DNA from: Casuarius casuarius
Taxonomy: Eukaryota; Chordata; Aves; Casuariiformes; Casuariidae
NCBI GenBank assembly: GCA_003342895.1
Contig: PTFA01000055.1
Location: forward strand, 3,317,629 to 3,381,628
Direction: 5' to 3'
Length of the DNA stretch: 64,000 nt
Position numbers and translations under genes: made by a program. Each line of letters begins with the position of its first letter. The first letter of the stretch is position 1. The notes under the pieces are model-generated. The model saw only the letters and a list, made by a program, of their open reading frames with translations. It was not told the DNA's origin and did no database searches. Shown one piece after another: positions 37,777 through 49,058 of this stretch.

Positions 37777-39499
37777 AGAATCCTTGTTTTGTTTTTTTTC
37801 CTCTAATGGTATTTACATTTATAAATGCATAAATATACCCTTCTGCAAGTCTCTTCAAGTCAGTCTCTGTGGACTTGAAATCACTCCTATTCACAACATT
37901 CTTGATTCTTAGCTCAATACTAACATTTTGCATGGCTTTGCTATTCAGTAGTTTAGGATCAGGCAGTTCTGTGAGGATTAGTACTGTCGCAAAGGGAACA
38001 GGTCAACTGCAGCTGCTGGGCCTGTTTGGTCCATGCTACTGAGGCTCTTGTGCAAGGTCAAGCATTTCACAGGATTAGGAGCTCTAGTTAATATTGTGAA
38101 CACCCTCTTTTCTTGGTTTTAGAACCTATCATATGACTGGTTTAGGGATATCTCAGACTCTTGGTCCAAAATTATACATTAAGGTCTTTGAGCTAAGTCC
38201 CCCTGGGTCTAAAACAAGAACTTTAGCTACTTAACCAGAAGCCTTCTGTTGGGTTTCACCCCTTCTCCAATATAAAGTCTCTGTACCTCTAAATCTCTGC
38301 AAAAGTGTATATGAAGAACTTGTCTGTGATATCCCCAAACTTCTCAAGGTAAATGTGTCAGCAGGAGTCTTGGATCTCTACAAGCATTCCCAAAATTCTG
38401 AAATATTCTTTCACCTATTCAGCTCACAGGAGATAAGAGCTTTATTTCAATTGCCAATAACTATGAAATCCACATTGCCTCAGACATCAAGCTAAAGATA
38501 CCTTCCTGTGTGGGAGATTTAGGCCCACTGTATGAAGGCTTCACTGGCATTATCTTTGCATATATTTGCTGCATTATTTAAAGCTGCTGATATTAGAATA
38601 GCAAATCAAATTAAAAAATACAGTTCCCAACATATGACTCCAGTCATACATGCACACACATAATCAACGTACAACATCAACACCAAGATTACCAAGACAA
38701 GCAGTGAAATTGGGACATGCTAGAATTCACTATGTTTTACAGTTATATCAGAAATCAAGGTCTTAGGAAGAACACTGTTAGGTAACCTTAACTAGAAATG
38801 GCATTGGCAGTTAGGCTTCTAATATAAGGCTAGGAAAAGACCACTTAAGTACTGAAGACAAAATGTAATTTATTCAGCATTTTATGACATAAAGGAACAT
38901 CTCCATGTTTGATTTAGAAACCTATATGTATATTACTGCCTTTTTACTGTATTCTGTGTTGTGCACCTTGCATAAAGTAAGGAGCAGGTGGAATAAGTAC
39001 ATTCACCCATGATTAGAACCAGCAGTTAAAGACTAGCAGTCCCTAAATAAAAGAAAGGAGTAATTATGTCAATCTTCAGTAAGACCCATTTTCTGTAACT
39101 TTTCTGATGGGTGGGGAAAGATGAAAAGAGTGAACTGTAGGCTGATGGAGCAGACTTTTCCTAAGAAACTATAAATCAGATGCTTGCATTAGAATGTAAA
39201 CCCCACAAAAAGCAATGGACTTGCAGAAAGAGCAGGTGGTGAAGAGCAGCAAAGGAATGTGATAGAAGAATGTTTTCAATGAAAGGAGTAATCAAGGAAG
39301 TCAAAACCTGACTGAAGCAGGTAGAGGCTGAAGGTTCAGAGGGCATTCTGAATTCCTTAAAAGGTTTGGATATAACCCGTAAAACACTCTTCAATGTAAG
39401 GAAAATATCTTTAGGTGTTTTATTATTTAGTTGCAAAAAAAAGAGAGTGAATTGATTTCAGAATGAGCAGAAAAATCTCAGTTTCTTCCACTATGACAG
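37777..39499. other. Non-coding AT-rich DNA, no gene seen
   Basis: No gene, RNA or repeat is recognised. The minus frame at 39,176-39,436 (86 codons) is F, S and L rich and without a motif. Confidence 0.5.
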
Positions 39500-39600
39500 A
39501 AGAGGCCACTGTGATCATCTAGTGTGACTTCTCATGTGACACAGACCTCCCCTGAGCAGTCTGTATATCAATCAGAGGGCATGATGCAGAGAAATGCATT
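39500..39600 (-). mobile_element. Small CR1-like 3' end relic
   Basis: GGCCACTGTGATCATCTAGT followed by GTGACTTCT and ACACAGACC resembles the reverse strand of an old CR1 3' end, remembered as CCACTGTGATCATCTAGTCT, GACCTCCTGT, AACACAGGCC. Only about 70-100 bases can be matched and both ends are vague. Confidence 0.42.
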
Positions 39601-42600
39601 TCATGCTGACTGAGAAGTTTCCAAAAGCTTCCCCACAAAGCTGGGGGAGCTGCTCCATTCATTCCTCTCTAACTTTCATTTGCTGCGGAGGCTGTGAAAT
39701 CAGCCAGAGCAGCACTCGTAACACTGGGCTTCTGCACAAAGGTGTGCTTTCCAAGCATGGTGCCCCCTGCCCAGGGGGCTGGCAGCTATATCGCAATGCT
39801 GAATGGTCACATATTACTCAGGTCGCACAGGCCTATCATGCAGGACCCAAATAGGCAGCCTGATGGCAGTAACATTACCAATCTAGAGCCAAACCCTATG
39901 ATCTTTGGTCAGACATCGCATTGTCAGAAACATCTGCAGGCTTTTCCTTTAGAAAAGTATGCCGAGATTAACTAGCATATTACAGATCCACATTTGATCT
40001 AGTGTTTTAGATAAACCAGAGAAAGGGGCAGGAAGAGTTTGTTGGGAACCTCTAGTTAGTTTCACTCTGAATGTTTCAAAGACTCTGGCATTAGGTGTAA
40101 TGTAAAAACTAAAGTAAAAAAATCTTCTTCTCCTGAGCCCTCAGGATAAGCTGTTGTTGACCTGGATAAAGCAAGATTCATCAGAGCATCCACTCCTTTA
40201 GAAGGAAGGAAATCCCCTTACCTCTTTCTCTGCTTTCACAGAGGCATTTTAATAAGGAGTGCCCAGAGCCATAGCTCTGCTCCTACTCCGGCATGTAAAG
40301 CACATATCTTAAATTTAACAGTTGGCTTCTTTGAGACCTCCTGTTTTGAGATCAGGCTGCTTCTCAGTGGTAGCAAAGCACATATGCATTGGATATACAA
40401 ATATATGCAAACAATTTTGCACACAAGGCTTGTGCAACATTTTATATTTGTTATGAAGTGTTTGGGAGGTAGGCGGGTTGTGACTAGTCAGCAACTCAAG
40501 CGTGAAGTTCATCTCTCTGGACAAAGTGTCTATTTCGTGGTTAACAGCAATTCCAGGAATACGCTTCCAGGCCTATGTCTTATGGCCAAAGAGCCAACTG
40601 CTGCGTTATCATAACTATTCATATTTTGTGGTCCGCAGGGCTGCCTGGGAAGTAGACAAGGGCAGAATTTCATTGGAATCACCAAATTGATGTTCACCTT
40701 ATCGTAAAACTAGTAAAATGTTTTATTGCTACTATCTTACTCTAACATCAATCTACTTTGCAGGGTAGATCAGGCAGCGGAGATAAGATAAAGGAGAAAC
40801 ATTAATTTCAAAGTCTCAGGCTCAGGAGATCCAGTCTTTTCTACTCTGAGTTTACCGATATGAGCTACCTATATAAATAACTTCACAAATCCTGCAAGAT
40901 TTAAGTGTGTAGATAAATAAAATGCTCTGATGTCAAGTAGTAATTATTTCTGATTGTCAAGACTTGTGTACTCCCTAAAATAAACAGAAGATCAGCTTAT
41001 TATAATGCCATAAAATGGGATAGATTACAGTATACTTTCATCTGGAAAACTTCAGTAAGCCAAACCCTAGGGCAATTCAAGTACTTAAATGCTATACATT
41101 CTATTTGCTAGAGGAAGGAAAAAGAATGAGTCATCCAAGCAGATGCTATTTTCCACCATAGACAAATTTACACTTCAGTGTTAGCAGGTCTCTAATTGAA
41201 AGTGGCAAAAGAAAACATCTTCTGTTACAATCTAATATTAAATTATAACTATAACTAATCCACCTAATGTATTCTACGCAAAAATGAGATGTTTGAAGCA
41301 AAGCATTTTTCTGTGTTTAGGTTGATACGTTGCATCATACTTCCTGAAAGTAGAACTCAGCAGAAAACTTTACATTTAATTAGTAGTATTAATGGAGCTT
41401 ACATTTTATTGGTTTTAGGTTTTAGAGAGGTTTAGGTTTTTGGTCAGGTTTTAGAGAGTTAAGCCATATAGCTCGTAATTGTTAAATGAAAGCAAATTAG
41501 AAAGTACTCAGAACAGAGGAACTTAACTGGCTGTAAATGGAGTAATCAGTCACATCAGATGTATAGTAGTGAGGGAAGTTATTTATCACTACAACTCATA
41601 CCTGCTAGGATGCAGTAGGCCCTGCCTATATTAGAAAGTTTGACATTGCACATTTATGAGTGCAGTTGAACTAGTTTTGAATATAATGTAAAGGTAGATA
41701 GGATCAAAGTGTTTACCACCAGTTCACAGATACTGTGCTGTTCTGTTTGTGCATCTTCATTATAGTTTCTGAACAATGATTGCAAAGCAGACCATCAGTT
41801 GACTGTGTCTATACTTGCATTAAAAATATTCAACTATTCTTGTATTTCACCTGTTGATAATATCCAGGAGGAAACAAAGTAGACATTTTATTAAAAAAAA
41901 AAAAGTTCACATATATCACTTCTACAAACCATGCTTTCTTCATCACACTCCATAATCCAAGACAGTTAACAGTTTTTCTTTGAATTATTTGTCTCCTGTT
42001 CATCTCTTTTCCCTATGTAATAATAAGGCAGTGTATCCCTATTCTCCTTGAAATACTGCATGCTTCTCAGACATTCTGTTTGGGAACAGAAACCTTGAAA
42101 CTAACTACAAAACAAGATGGATACTTCTTCTTCCCATAATTTCCATGTGGTTGGAGTTCTTAGTTCCTACCTCACCTCTGAGAGAGGTAACACAAGCAAA
42201 GAGGAACCACAGGTACCAGAAAGCAAATTTATCTTGTATAAACAAGCTTTCATCTTGTCATCTCCATGCGTAGTATATCTTGCTTTACTAGTTTTCAGTC
42301 ACAAGTAATGTTAATACCTACCTTCTCCCCCCTCCCCCCCATTCCTTTAAGGGCATGTAGAGAAGAAAGACAGGTTGGTTTCAGTATTTATTTCTGTGCT
42401 GACAGGACAGTCAACCAGACTCTGCTTATTTGTGCCAAATCACTTGGGAAATCACAGGACAGAACACAAATCTACTTTCTTGTACTTTGGGTTTAATACA
42501 GTCCTGGTTGCCAGCAGTAAAAAGGCACAAAGACCTGAGCTGGTTTGCTGGGATTTCAGAAGCCTAAACTGGTACAACCCAACCAGATTGTATTGCTTAT

Positions 42601-44159
42601 GGGACATGTCTAATTCCCCATGATACAGCTAACATATTCCTTCCAGATGTAAACTTCTGGGAACTACTGAGAGTCTTTTTGCCCCAAATACTTATTTTTA
42701 AGATCACCCTGCCCTCAGATTGATCAGGGTTGCTGCTGTTACTCTTACTGCCGTGTCCCTTGAGCAATCTCTCACACCTGGAGAAGAACAGAAACTAATG
42801 GGCTTGGGTGGACGTGTAAATATCTATGCAAGTATTTTTCATGTGGTTTTCTTCTTCCATGCTAGTGCACATTACTAAATAACTGTCTTGTAACAGCAGA
42901 CCTCAGGTACATGCGCAGATATAACAAGTATACATTATTGTCTAGGTTGCTAGAAATAAGCAATAGCTAAAAGTATTTATCTAAAAGTAGCTGACAATAA
43001 ATAATAAGCAAAATAAAAGAGCAATAGAGGACATTTCAATGATAAAGACAAGACCAGGCAAAGCATAATAATCTGGACAATTTATTTCTCACTAAGTTAC
43101 ACTCATATTAGCTTATGAAGTGTAGATTTTAAAAGGTTGGTATATCTAATATGTGTGGAGAAAACGTTGGCTGAAAAAACTAAGAAGCTGAGAAAACTAA
43201 GCATGCCTACACATTATCAGGTTACAATGGTCAGACACAGGGTTTGCAAACATTGATTAAAAGAAAATTGTCAGGTAATTAATATTTTCCATTCTTTTAT
43301 TTTTCCCTAGGGACTCGCTATCCATTCAAGAAGCATTTTTCCTTGCCAAGTCTTGAATTTAGTTGAAATTAACACAAGATCTAGTTCAGCAACAGCTTCC
43401 ACTCGTATCTGTGTAATGATACTTAATGAGAGGTTTCTAGTGCATTTTACTCTCATGTAAAAATGCTGGTATACACAGTCTGATATTAGAAAGTATCTAA
43501 CCCAGGACAGTGTCAGCTATCCACTTCATTTTGCTTTTAAAGGTAGAAACCTAATACACTGTCTTCCAAAAGAAGTAATACTCACTGAGGCGAAGCGGCA
43601 TGAAATGGGTTAAAAGCAGCCCTAGGGACCTTGCCATTATCTCAGATATTTCCGCCATGCTTTAAGTATTTGAGATCTTATGATTTTCTACAGTAGTGCT
43701 TTGATTTTAACGTATCATTGTCATCTGTAATAAAAGTAGTGCCACATAGTAACTTTGCGTTTTGCTAAACCATTCTAACTGACGTTTCCACGCAGCAGAG
43801 TTTTCTTGTTGGCTGCTATCCCGCAGTAATCCCCGAAGACACCAATACTGGGAAGAGAAACGCAACGTCCAGCAACATTTCCTGCACACACAGCCAAAGA
43901 GGAAGGCTGTTCATACTCCTCTGATTAAACACCACATACGCTACTTCGTGGATTAATTTCAAGATGGGGAGATTTAAAATCCGAGCCTTACTCCTGTCTT
44001 ACTACCCATCCTACCACTAAAGCACTAGTGTGGGGTGTGGTTTTTTCCCTGTAAATATAGTGAAAACAATATTTTAGTCTATATGCAACAAATTAAGGTA
44101 GCTCTTTAATTCTGGTGACAAAAAGCGTGTGGTCTTTCGAAATAGGACCCTGGAGTTCA
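39601..44159. other. Non-coding AT-rich DNA, no gene seen
   Basis: Repeat-poor and without a recognised gene. A C-rich patch with runs of six and seven C lies at about 42,325-42,341. From about 43.9 kb the sequence gradually becomes richer in CpG as it approaches the island. The small direct repeat at 41.4 kb is listed separately. Confidence 0.5.
41411..41460. repeat. Two-copy 29-bp direct repeat
   Basis: AGGTTTTAGAGAG occurs at 41,417-41,429 and 41,446-41,458, joined by TTTAGG/TTTTGG-type words. It looks slightly telomere-like, but no true TTAGGG array is present. Confidence 0.6.
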
Positions 44160-45040
44160 GTTTGTGACCCCGGGGCTGGTCCCTCTGCCTCCCTCAACAC
44201 GGGCGCGGGGAACTCCCAGCCCTGAGGTTTCATTTCCCATCGCTCGTAGCAGAGGAATAAACTAAAAGCGAAACCGCTGTGCTCTGTGAGCTGCCCTTGG
44301 TCACCGCGGAGGGCCGTGCGCGGCCCGGGCGTGCTCGCACCGTGCAGGTGCGACGCCTCCCCCTTTCACACAGCCAGCAGCTGGCGGTGGTCGGGGATGG
44401 CTGCTCTCCCCACTGCAGCGCAGCCCCGCATGGCAGTTTGGGGGGCAGCGGGGCAGCCTTCGCGGCAGGGCAGCCTTCGCGCCGGGCAAGCCTTCGCGGC
44501 CGGACCAGGCCCAGGCAGTGCTGCCCAGCGCCACGCAGAGACAAGGCACCCTGCGCGGGCCCCCAGCACACGCGCTAGCTTGGGTCCAGCTTCTCCAGGG
44601 CCCCAGGCAAGGTCGCTGCCTCACGGTCAGGCCCAGAGCGAAAAAATAGGTGCAAAGCTTTTTTCTTACGGCTTTCTTCCCCAAGCAGCACTGGTGTCTG
44701 CAGGGTCACTCAGAAAGGCAGCCTGGTAGATCAAACAGCAACAGCCTGGCCCCAACCTCACCCCCCCCCCAAGGGAGGCCCTAACTGAGGGCCCTGGGGT
44801 ACCCCCTCCTCCCAACAGGTGCATGGAGGAGCTAATAAGGCCCCTGTGCTCGCTAACAACCCCGCTGCAGGGCCTGCCGGGGCCTGCCGCATGGCAGACA
44901 CTGGCCGCCACAGGCCCTCCCGCAGCGGCGGTGAGAGGCAGCGGACTCCTGAGCCATGTTTGCTGAGGGGGTGATGAGGCCATGGCATCTCCCAAAGGGA
45001 ACGGCTCGCTTTCCTCCAATGCCTTCCCGTACCGTAACTT
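44160..45040. promoter_or_regulatory. CpG-island-like segment, possible promoter
   Basis: By hand count, 44,281-44,580 holds about 30 CpG pairs in 300 bases at roughly two-thirds G+C, while the surrounding DNA is AT-rich and nearly free of CpG. A second CpG cluster lies at about 44,850-44,960. CpG islands in vertebrates usually mark promoters and first exons. Words that fit this include a kappa-B-type GGGGAACTCC at 44,207-44,216 and donor-like GCAG/GTGCGA at 44,347 and GGCG/GTGAGA at about 44,930 on the plus strand. No TATA box is evident. Many long frames are open here on both strands (up to 147 codons), which is a GC effect; none has a recognised domain. It could also be a GC-rich island of no regulatory role or an old GC-rich insertion. 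The strand of any transcript cannot be decided. Confidence 0.55.
44451..44500. repeat. Three imperfect GC-rich tandem units in the island
   Basis: GGGCAGCCTTCGCGGCA (44,451-44,467), GGGCAGCCTTCGCGCC (44,468-44,483) and GGGCAAGCCTTCGCGGC (44,484-44,500) lie head to tail with a period of 16-17 bases. Each unit carries two CpG in a TTCGCG word. A 10-base C run lies further on at 44,761-44,770. Confidence 0.85.
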
Positions 45041-45667
45041 CCTGTTCAGCTTGCTATCCCTCATTATGCCTTTGTGCTTTTTTAGCATTATTGACTTTTC
45101 AGGATCTTCTATCCTCTTACACAGCTGTGGGCTGCACTAATTGCCCAAATGAAGTTCCCACCACCTTTCCACAAGATCGATCCTGGGCTTCACCTTTATT
45201 TCTTATCTCTTTCAGATTTTTTTTTTTATAGAGTATATAAAGGTGTTTTGTGTTGTTGTGTTTCTTGTTTATTTATAGTCACAGTCCTGCCTAACTTCAA
45301 GCAATCTGGAAATGAATTCAATTTCTGCATTACTAATTAAAATATCAGTTGAAGCCCTAAACACAAAACATTTACAGACATGTTTCATTTTGACTTCAGA
45401 GAGACTCCTCCTGAGTCAAATATTTAAGCTTAAGCAAAATAAAGAGATGGAGGGAGGTACTTTGCCATCAGGTAATCCTTTGGCAGGTCAGAAATTTATT
45501 TTCCAAGCTGCTGAGTGGAACAGACACAAGAAACATCCCAAAGTGTGTCCCACCCAGCAGACTATTGGGTATCACAGAAAAGCCATCTTAATCCATTGGC
45601 ATTGCTCCACTTGGGATAATAATTAAGTATTCATTGGGCCAGAAAGAAGGAGACAAGGACTTTAGGG
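45041..45667. other. Non-coding AT-rich DNA, no gene seen
   Basis: The composition drops back to AT-rich directly after the island. The plus frame at 45,312-45,626 (104 codons) has no domain and no splice context that favours it. An 11-base T run lies near 45,218. Confidence 0.5.
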
Positions 45668-45920
45668 CTCAGTGGTTAGGGCACTGAGGTGGAACAAGAG
45701 ATTCTGGTCTTTGCTCCACTGAATATTTAATTATTTGTAAAGTAAAACAGCTCCAAAGATAAGGTTGAGAAAAACCCTCTCAATAACAGCCAACAACCTG
45801 CAGTTTAGCGCATACAAAAACCTAGAGTCAAGTCCCTACTTCTTATCAGACATGGTACAGGTTCAAATCTCAGCCTTTTATATCCATCAGAGTACCTCAG
45901 TCACTGGGTTGCTGAGTAAA
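45668..45920. mobile_element. tRNA-like inverted-repeat element, copy 1
   Basis: The left arm reads TCAGTGGTTAGGGCACTGAG (45,669-45,688), a tRNA-A-box-like head, continuing to a TTGCTCCACTGAATATTTAA word. The right arm shows AGTACCTCAGTCACTGGGTT (45,891-45,910), the reverse strand of the same head. Between them lies an AT-rich body with ATTTAATTATTTGTAAAGTA and ACAGCTCCAA. Copy 2 at 53.3 kb shares the head, the ATTTAAT body word and the GCTCCAA word, so these are two members of one family. I remember close relatives as abundant in turtle and crocodilian DNA (consensus AGTGGTTAGGGCACTCACCT), but I cannot give the family name. There is no coding capacity. Confidence 0.6.
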
Positions 45921-46939
45921 AGAAACACAAAAGCAATCATTCCCCTGATTCCTCAGTCTTCTTGCTCTTGCCTGGCTCATGTGAAAGGCCATTGCTCTGG
46001 GAATGCTTAGCTGGCTGGACTAACAGCTGGAAAAGATAGTGACATTTCATCGGGGCTTTGCTATGGGCTAGTAACTCAGCTAGCAAACTGATAGGAGCTC
46101 TGGGGGTTGTACATTTGCTGTTCAGCAGGAACTTAGGTGTTAAACAATTAGTCTGCAGAACCAAGTGTAGACAGCCCTCAACCAGACTTCACTCATGCTG
46201 ACCTAGTAAGGTGCAGAGCATAATACGGTAAGAAGAAAATGCATTTTGATATCATTTTTATTTTGGTCATCAGGTATCATTGCAAGTAAATAAGAGAATT
46301 TATTTAAATTTTTAAGTAAAGAAAAGGCTTGCATAAGCCCTTAATCTTACATAGCTTGACTTCCAGGTTGGTTTGATAAATATTTAAGGGGGTTTATTTT
46401 GTCATTATTACTTTACATAAATCTCTGTAATTGTTTAAAGTGGCTGTTTTCACCTCACTACTTTTTCTTGTTATCCCTCCCCCCAAGAAATATGAAAAAA
46501 ATTAAAGTTTTTTCTTTTTTCAAGAAGAATATCCTTAGGTTTAGAAAATTGTAAAGCAGCTGTATTACATTTGAATCAGCTAGCCTTCAGAGGCCCACAA
46601 AAGGTGAAATCATAGTTAGCAGTTTCATGCAAGGGAGTTTAAAATGCTAATAGACTACGTCTGTCTGTCTTTCTTCTTCCTTCTTTTATAAAAGATAGAT
46701 TTTATCCATTTTCTTTAAAAAGCACCACAGATAGAAACAAGACTCTCATCCCATCATTAGAAACAAAATGGACGTTATTTTCTCTGAAGCCAATTCCAGT
46801 GACATGGCTAAAGCAAGAACATGGTTATCAATCCAAACTTTCTTTTCAACCCTTTCTCTGTTGGATATAGACACTAAAAAAGGGGTTCATTACTTGCACT
46901 GGACGCATACTGCACTGAGAAGCACTAGAAGGGAGGATT
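45921..46939. other. Non-coding AT-rich DNA, no gene seen
   Basis: No gene or firm repeat. T-rich and A-rich runs occur around 46,490-46,520, and a CTGTCTGTCTTTCTTCTTCC pyrimidine patch near 46,661. Confidence 0.5.
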
Positions 46940-47215
46940 ATGGCTGGAGCTGTGGGAGCTAAGGGTTCTGGGTTCCTGGTGAGGCCACAGATTTCCTGCC
47001 TATGCTTGACTAAATCATCACCGCTCCATGAACCAATCTTTTTGTTTAAGTATTTCAGCACTTCATCATGTAGATTGACACCTGATACCTTTAAATAACT
47101 CGCACATGTTCCTTCATTTCCTGCACTGCTAAGTGGGGATAATGCTGTCTTTTCCCAATGGAGTGGTGTGAGGCTCAAGTCGTTAACATATGTAAAATGC
47201 TTTCATAATCTCACA
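46940..47215 (+). mobile_element. CORE-SINE (MIR-like), nearly full span
   Basis: The 5' part GTGGGAGCTAAGGGTTCTGG GTTCC matches the tRNA-derived head (remembered as CTGGGAGTCAGGACTCCTGGGTTC). The 3' part AGTGGGGATAATGCTGTC, then GGTGTGAGGCTCAAGTCGTT, AACATATGTAAAATGCTTTC matches the tail (ATGGGGATAATGATACTT, GTTGTGAGGATTAATTAGTT, AATGTTTGTAAAGCGCTTTG). Head, core and tail are in the right order on the plus strand, with the middle more diverged and somewhat longer than expected. It is a pol III-type SINE relic with no coding capacity. CORE-SINEs are old; survival of head and tail together in one copy is unusual in bird-like DNA. Confidence 0.68.
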
Positions 47216-48839
47216 CTGAAACCTGTGGAGACCAATCAAACAATCTAATATTCTTGTTTACCATTTCCTTAGGCACAATTGTCTTTCTGGAAGATAAATG
47301 TTTAAAGAAAGACCAAATTCTATTCCAAATGTTTGACCAAAATTAACTATAAGAAGTCCCACTTCATGCTATGTGTAACAGTAGCACAGTACCTTAAAAA
47401 CACATCTAGTTTCTTTGCCACATATACTGGAAATATGCATGTTGAGTCACTAAGGAAAAAGAAAGTCTGGTAGGGTTGTGTTGAAAGAAGCAGAAAAAGT
47501 TATGTACTGCTACTGAGGTAAAACGCAATACACATTTTTCCGAAAACAAATATTTATATGCACTAAAAATCTACACAATATCTTCAAATCTTTGTTTATC
47601 CTGTGAAACAATGAGACTTTCATGGCACATTGTGAAAATAGATTTATGTCCACCCTTATTTTACCTAAGACCGTATACCAAGCTAATGGAAATGTAAATT
47701 CAGATGAGGGGGAGGTGTTATTGGTCTTAGATAGTCAGTATGTTTCAGTATATAGTATCTTATATGTTAAATGCTTTCATTGTTATAATAAGGAAACTAT
47801 GAATTTAAAAAATGTTAATATTTTTGGCTGGAATAAAATGATCTTCTGTGGTGCATGGTTAAGTGACTGAACAAATAAATAGGTTTAGAGTACTGCTAAC
47901 ATTGTGCCTTGTCAACTTTACCTTGTTTATCTCAAGTGATGTACTGATTTTCAGTGTAACATAGCATACTTAAAAAGGTGTGCCGCCTGCTGCTCTGCAA
48001 ACCTAGCACAGAATCTATTATTTCCTGAACTGTAACAGGAATGAAATGCATCATCTCTGTGTTATAGTTTAGTATATAAGGGCTTTAAATGGTTAATCTA
48101 TTAATTGATGTTAAAAGAAAGTTAAGTATATTAGTATTCTATTGCATATTCAGTCACACTAAAGACTTCAGAGGTGGTCAAAAAGCACGACTCTAAATAA
48201 ACTCATGATCTGCTGACTCCATAACCATCACATTTATTAAAACATATAATCAAATATTAACCTTCTATAGGCATAGTTTTAATCACATTCATGGAATTTT
48301 TCACTTACATCTTAAGGGCATCATATGATCAGTCTTTTTCTTTCATCTGGGCATAGAGTAGCATATGGATGTTCATCTCTAATTGTGAGGTAGATTCACC
48401 CAAGTCTAAAAATATACCTGCTATGAAGCTCCAACCCAGGAAAGTCCTTATAGTAGAAACCATTTCTAGGCAGAAATCTGAGCCCAGGCTGGATGCCCTG
48501 GCACTTCCTCAAGATGCAGATAGAGAGAAATTCACCCTCTGAGCTCTACATCTCAAATCCATGGTGGCTTGATCCAAGTCAGTGGCTTGGTCTCTTTACA
48601 GGAAACTCTTGCTGCTCATTGGCTTTGCTCAGGTCCCTCCATCCAGGCACAGTACCTGGAATAGCTGCAAAATATAAATGATAATTTAGCCAAATGATTG
48701 GTTCTAGATGAAAAGAGAAAGCAGCAATAAAGCCATATGGGAGATAGGGGTAAGAATAATGCGATCATCTTCTGATGTCTCTACAGATGTCAGGACTATA
48801 GGAAATAAAGAGAAACAGTGAGAAACTTAGCATACAGCC
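47216..48839. other. Non-coding AT-rich DNA, no gene seen
   Basis: No gene or firm repeat is seen. The plus frame at 47,622-47,870 (82 codons) is chance-like, ending in a long AT-rich stretch. Confidence 0.5.
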
Positions 48840-49058
48840 AAAGCCATGACAGAACTGGCATCAGGGAACTGAGGTAGAACAAAATGTGAGATGAGTACTG
48901 GTATAAAAGAGTACAAATTATTCACAAAAATAGAAGGGAAAATTCAAGAATATACTTTTTCAGTATATATACTTATTCTAAGGATCAGGAACAAGTGGAA
49001 GGGTAAAGATAAAGAGGTGAAGAAAAAAGAGTAACATCATGGTAGGGATCTAACTCTA
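48840..49058 (+). mobile_element. Old CR1/L3-like LINE, piece A (ORF2 5' part)
   Basis: TACTGGTATAAAAGAGTACA, then TTATTCTAAGGATCAGGAAC and ACATCATGGTAGGGATCTAA follow the order of the endonuclease-coding part of old CR1/L3-like ORF2, remembered as ATTGGTATAGAGGGATACAA, TGTTCTGAGGTCCAGATGG and AATCTCATGGTTGGGATC. This region encodes the apurinic-type endonuclease in intact elements. Here all frames are broken. It is collinear with pieces B and C downstream, so the three are probably one insertion. Confidence 0.6.

Noticed and set aside
41411..41460. Interstitial telomere repeat
   Set aside because: The words are TTTAGG/TTTTAG mixtures in a two-copy direct repeat; there is no run of TTAGGG.
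44286..44729. 147-codon open frame in the CpG island as a protein gene
   Set aside because: Several frames on both strands are open at once here because GC-rich DNA has few stops. No domain, repeat-free homology or start context favours this one.
45668..45720. A tRNA gene at the left arm of the inverted-repeat element
   Set aside because: Only A-box- and B-box-like words are present; no acceptor stem or anticodon stem can be formed.
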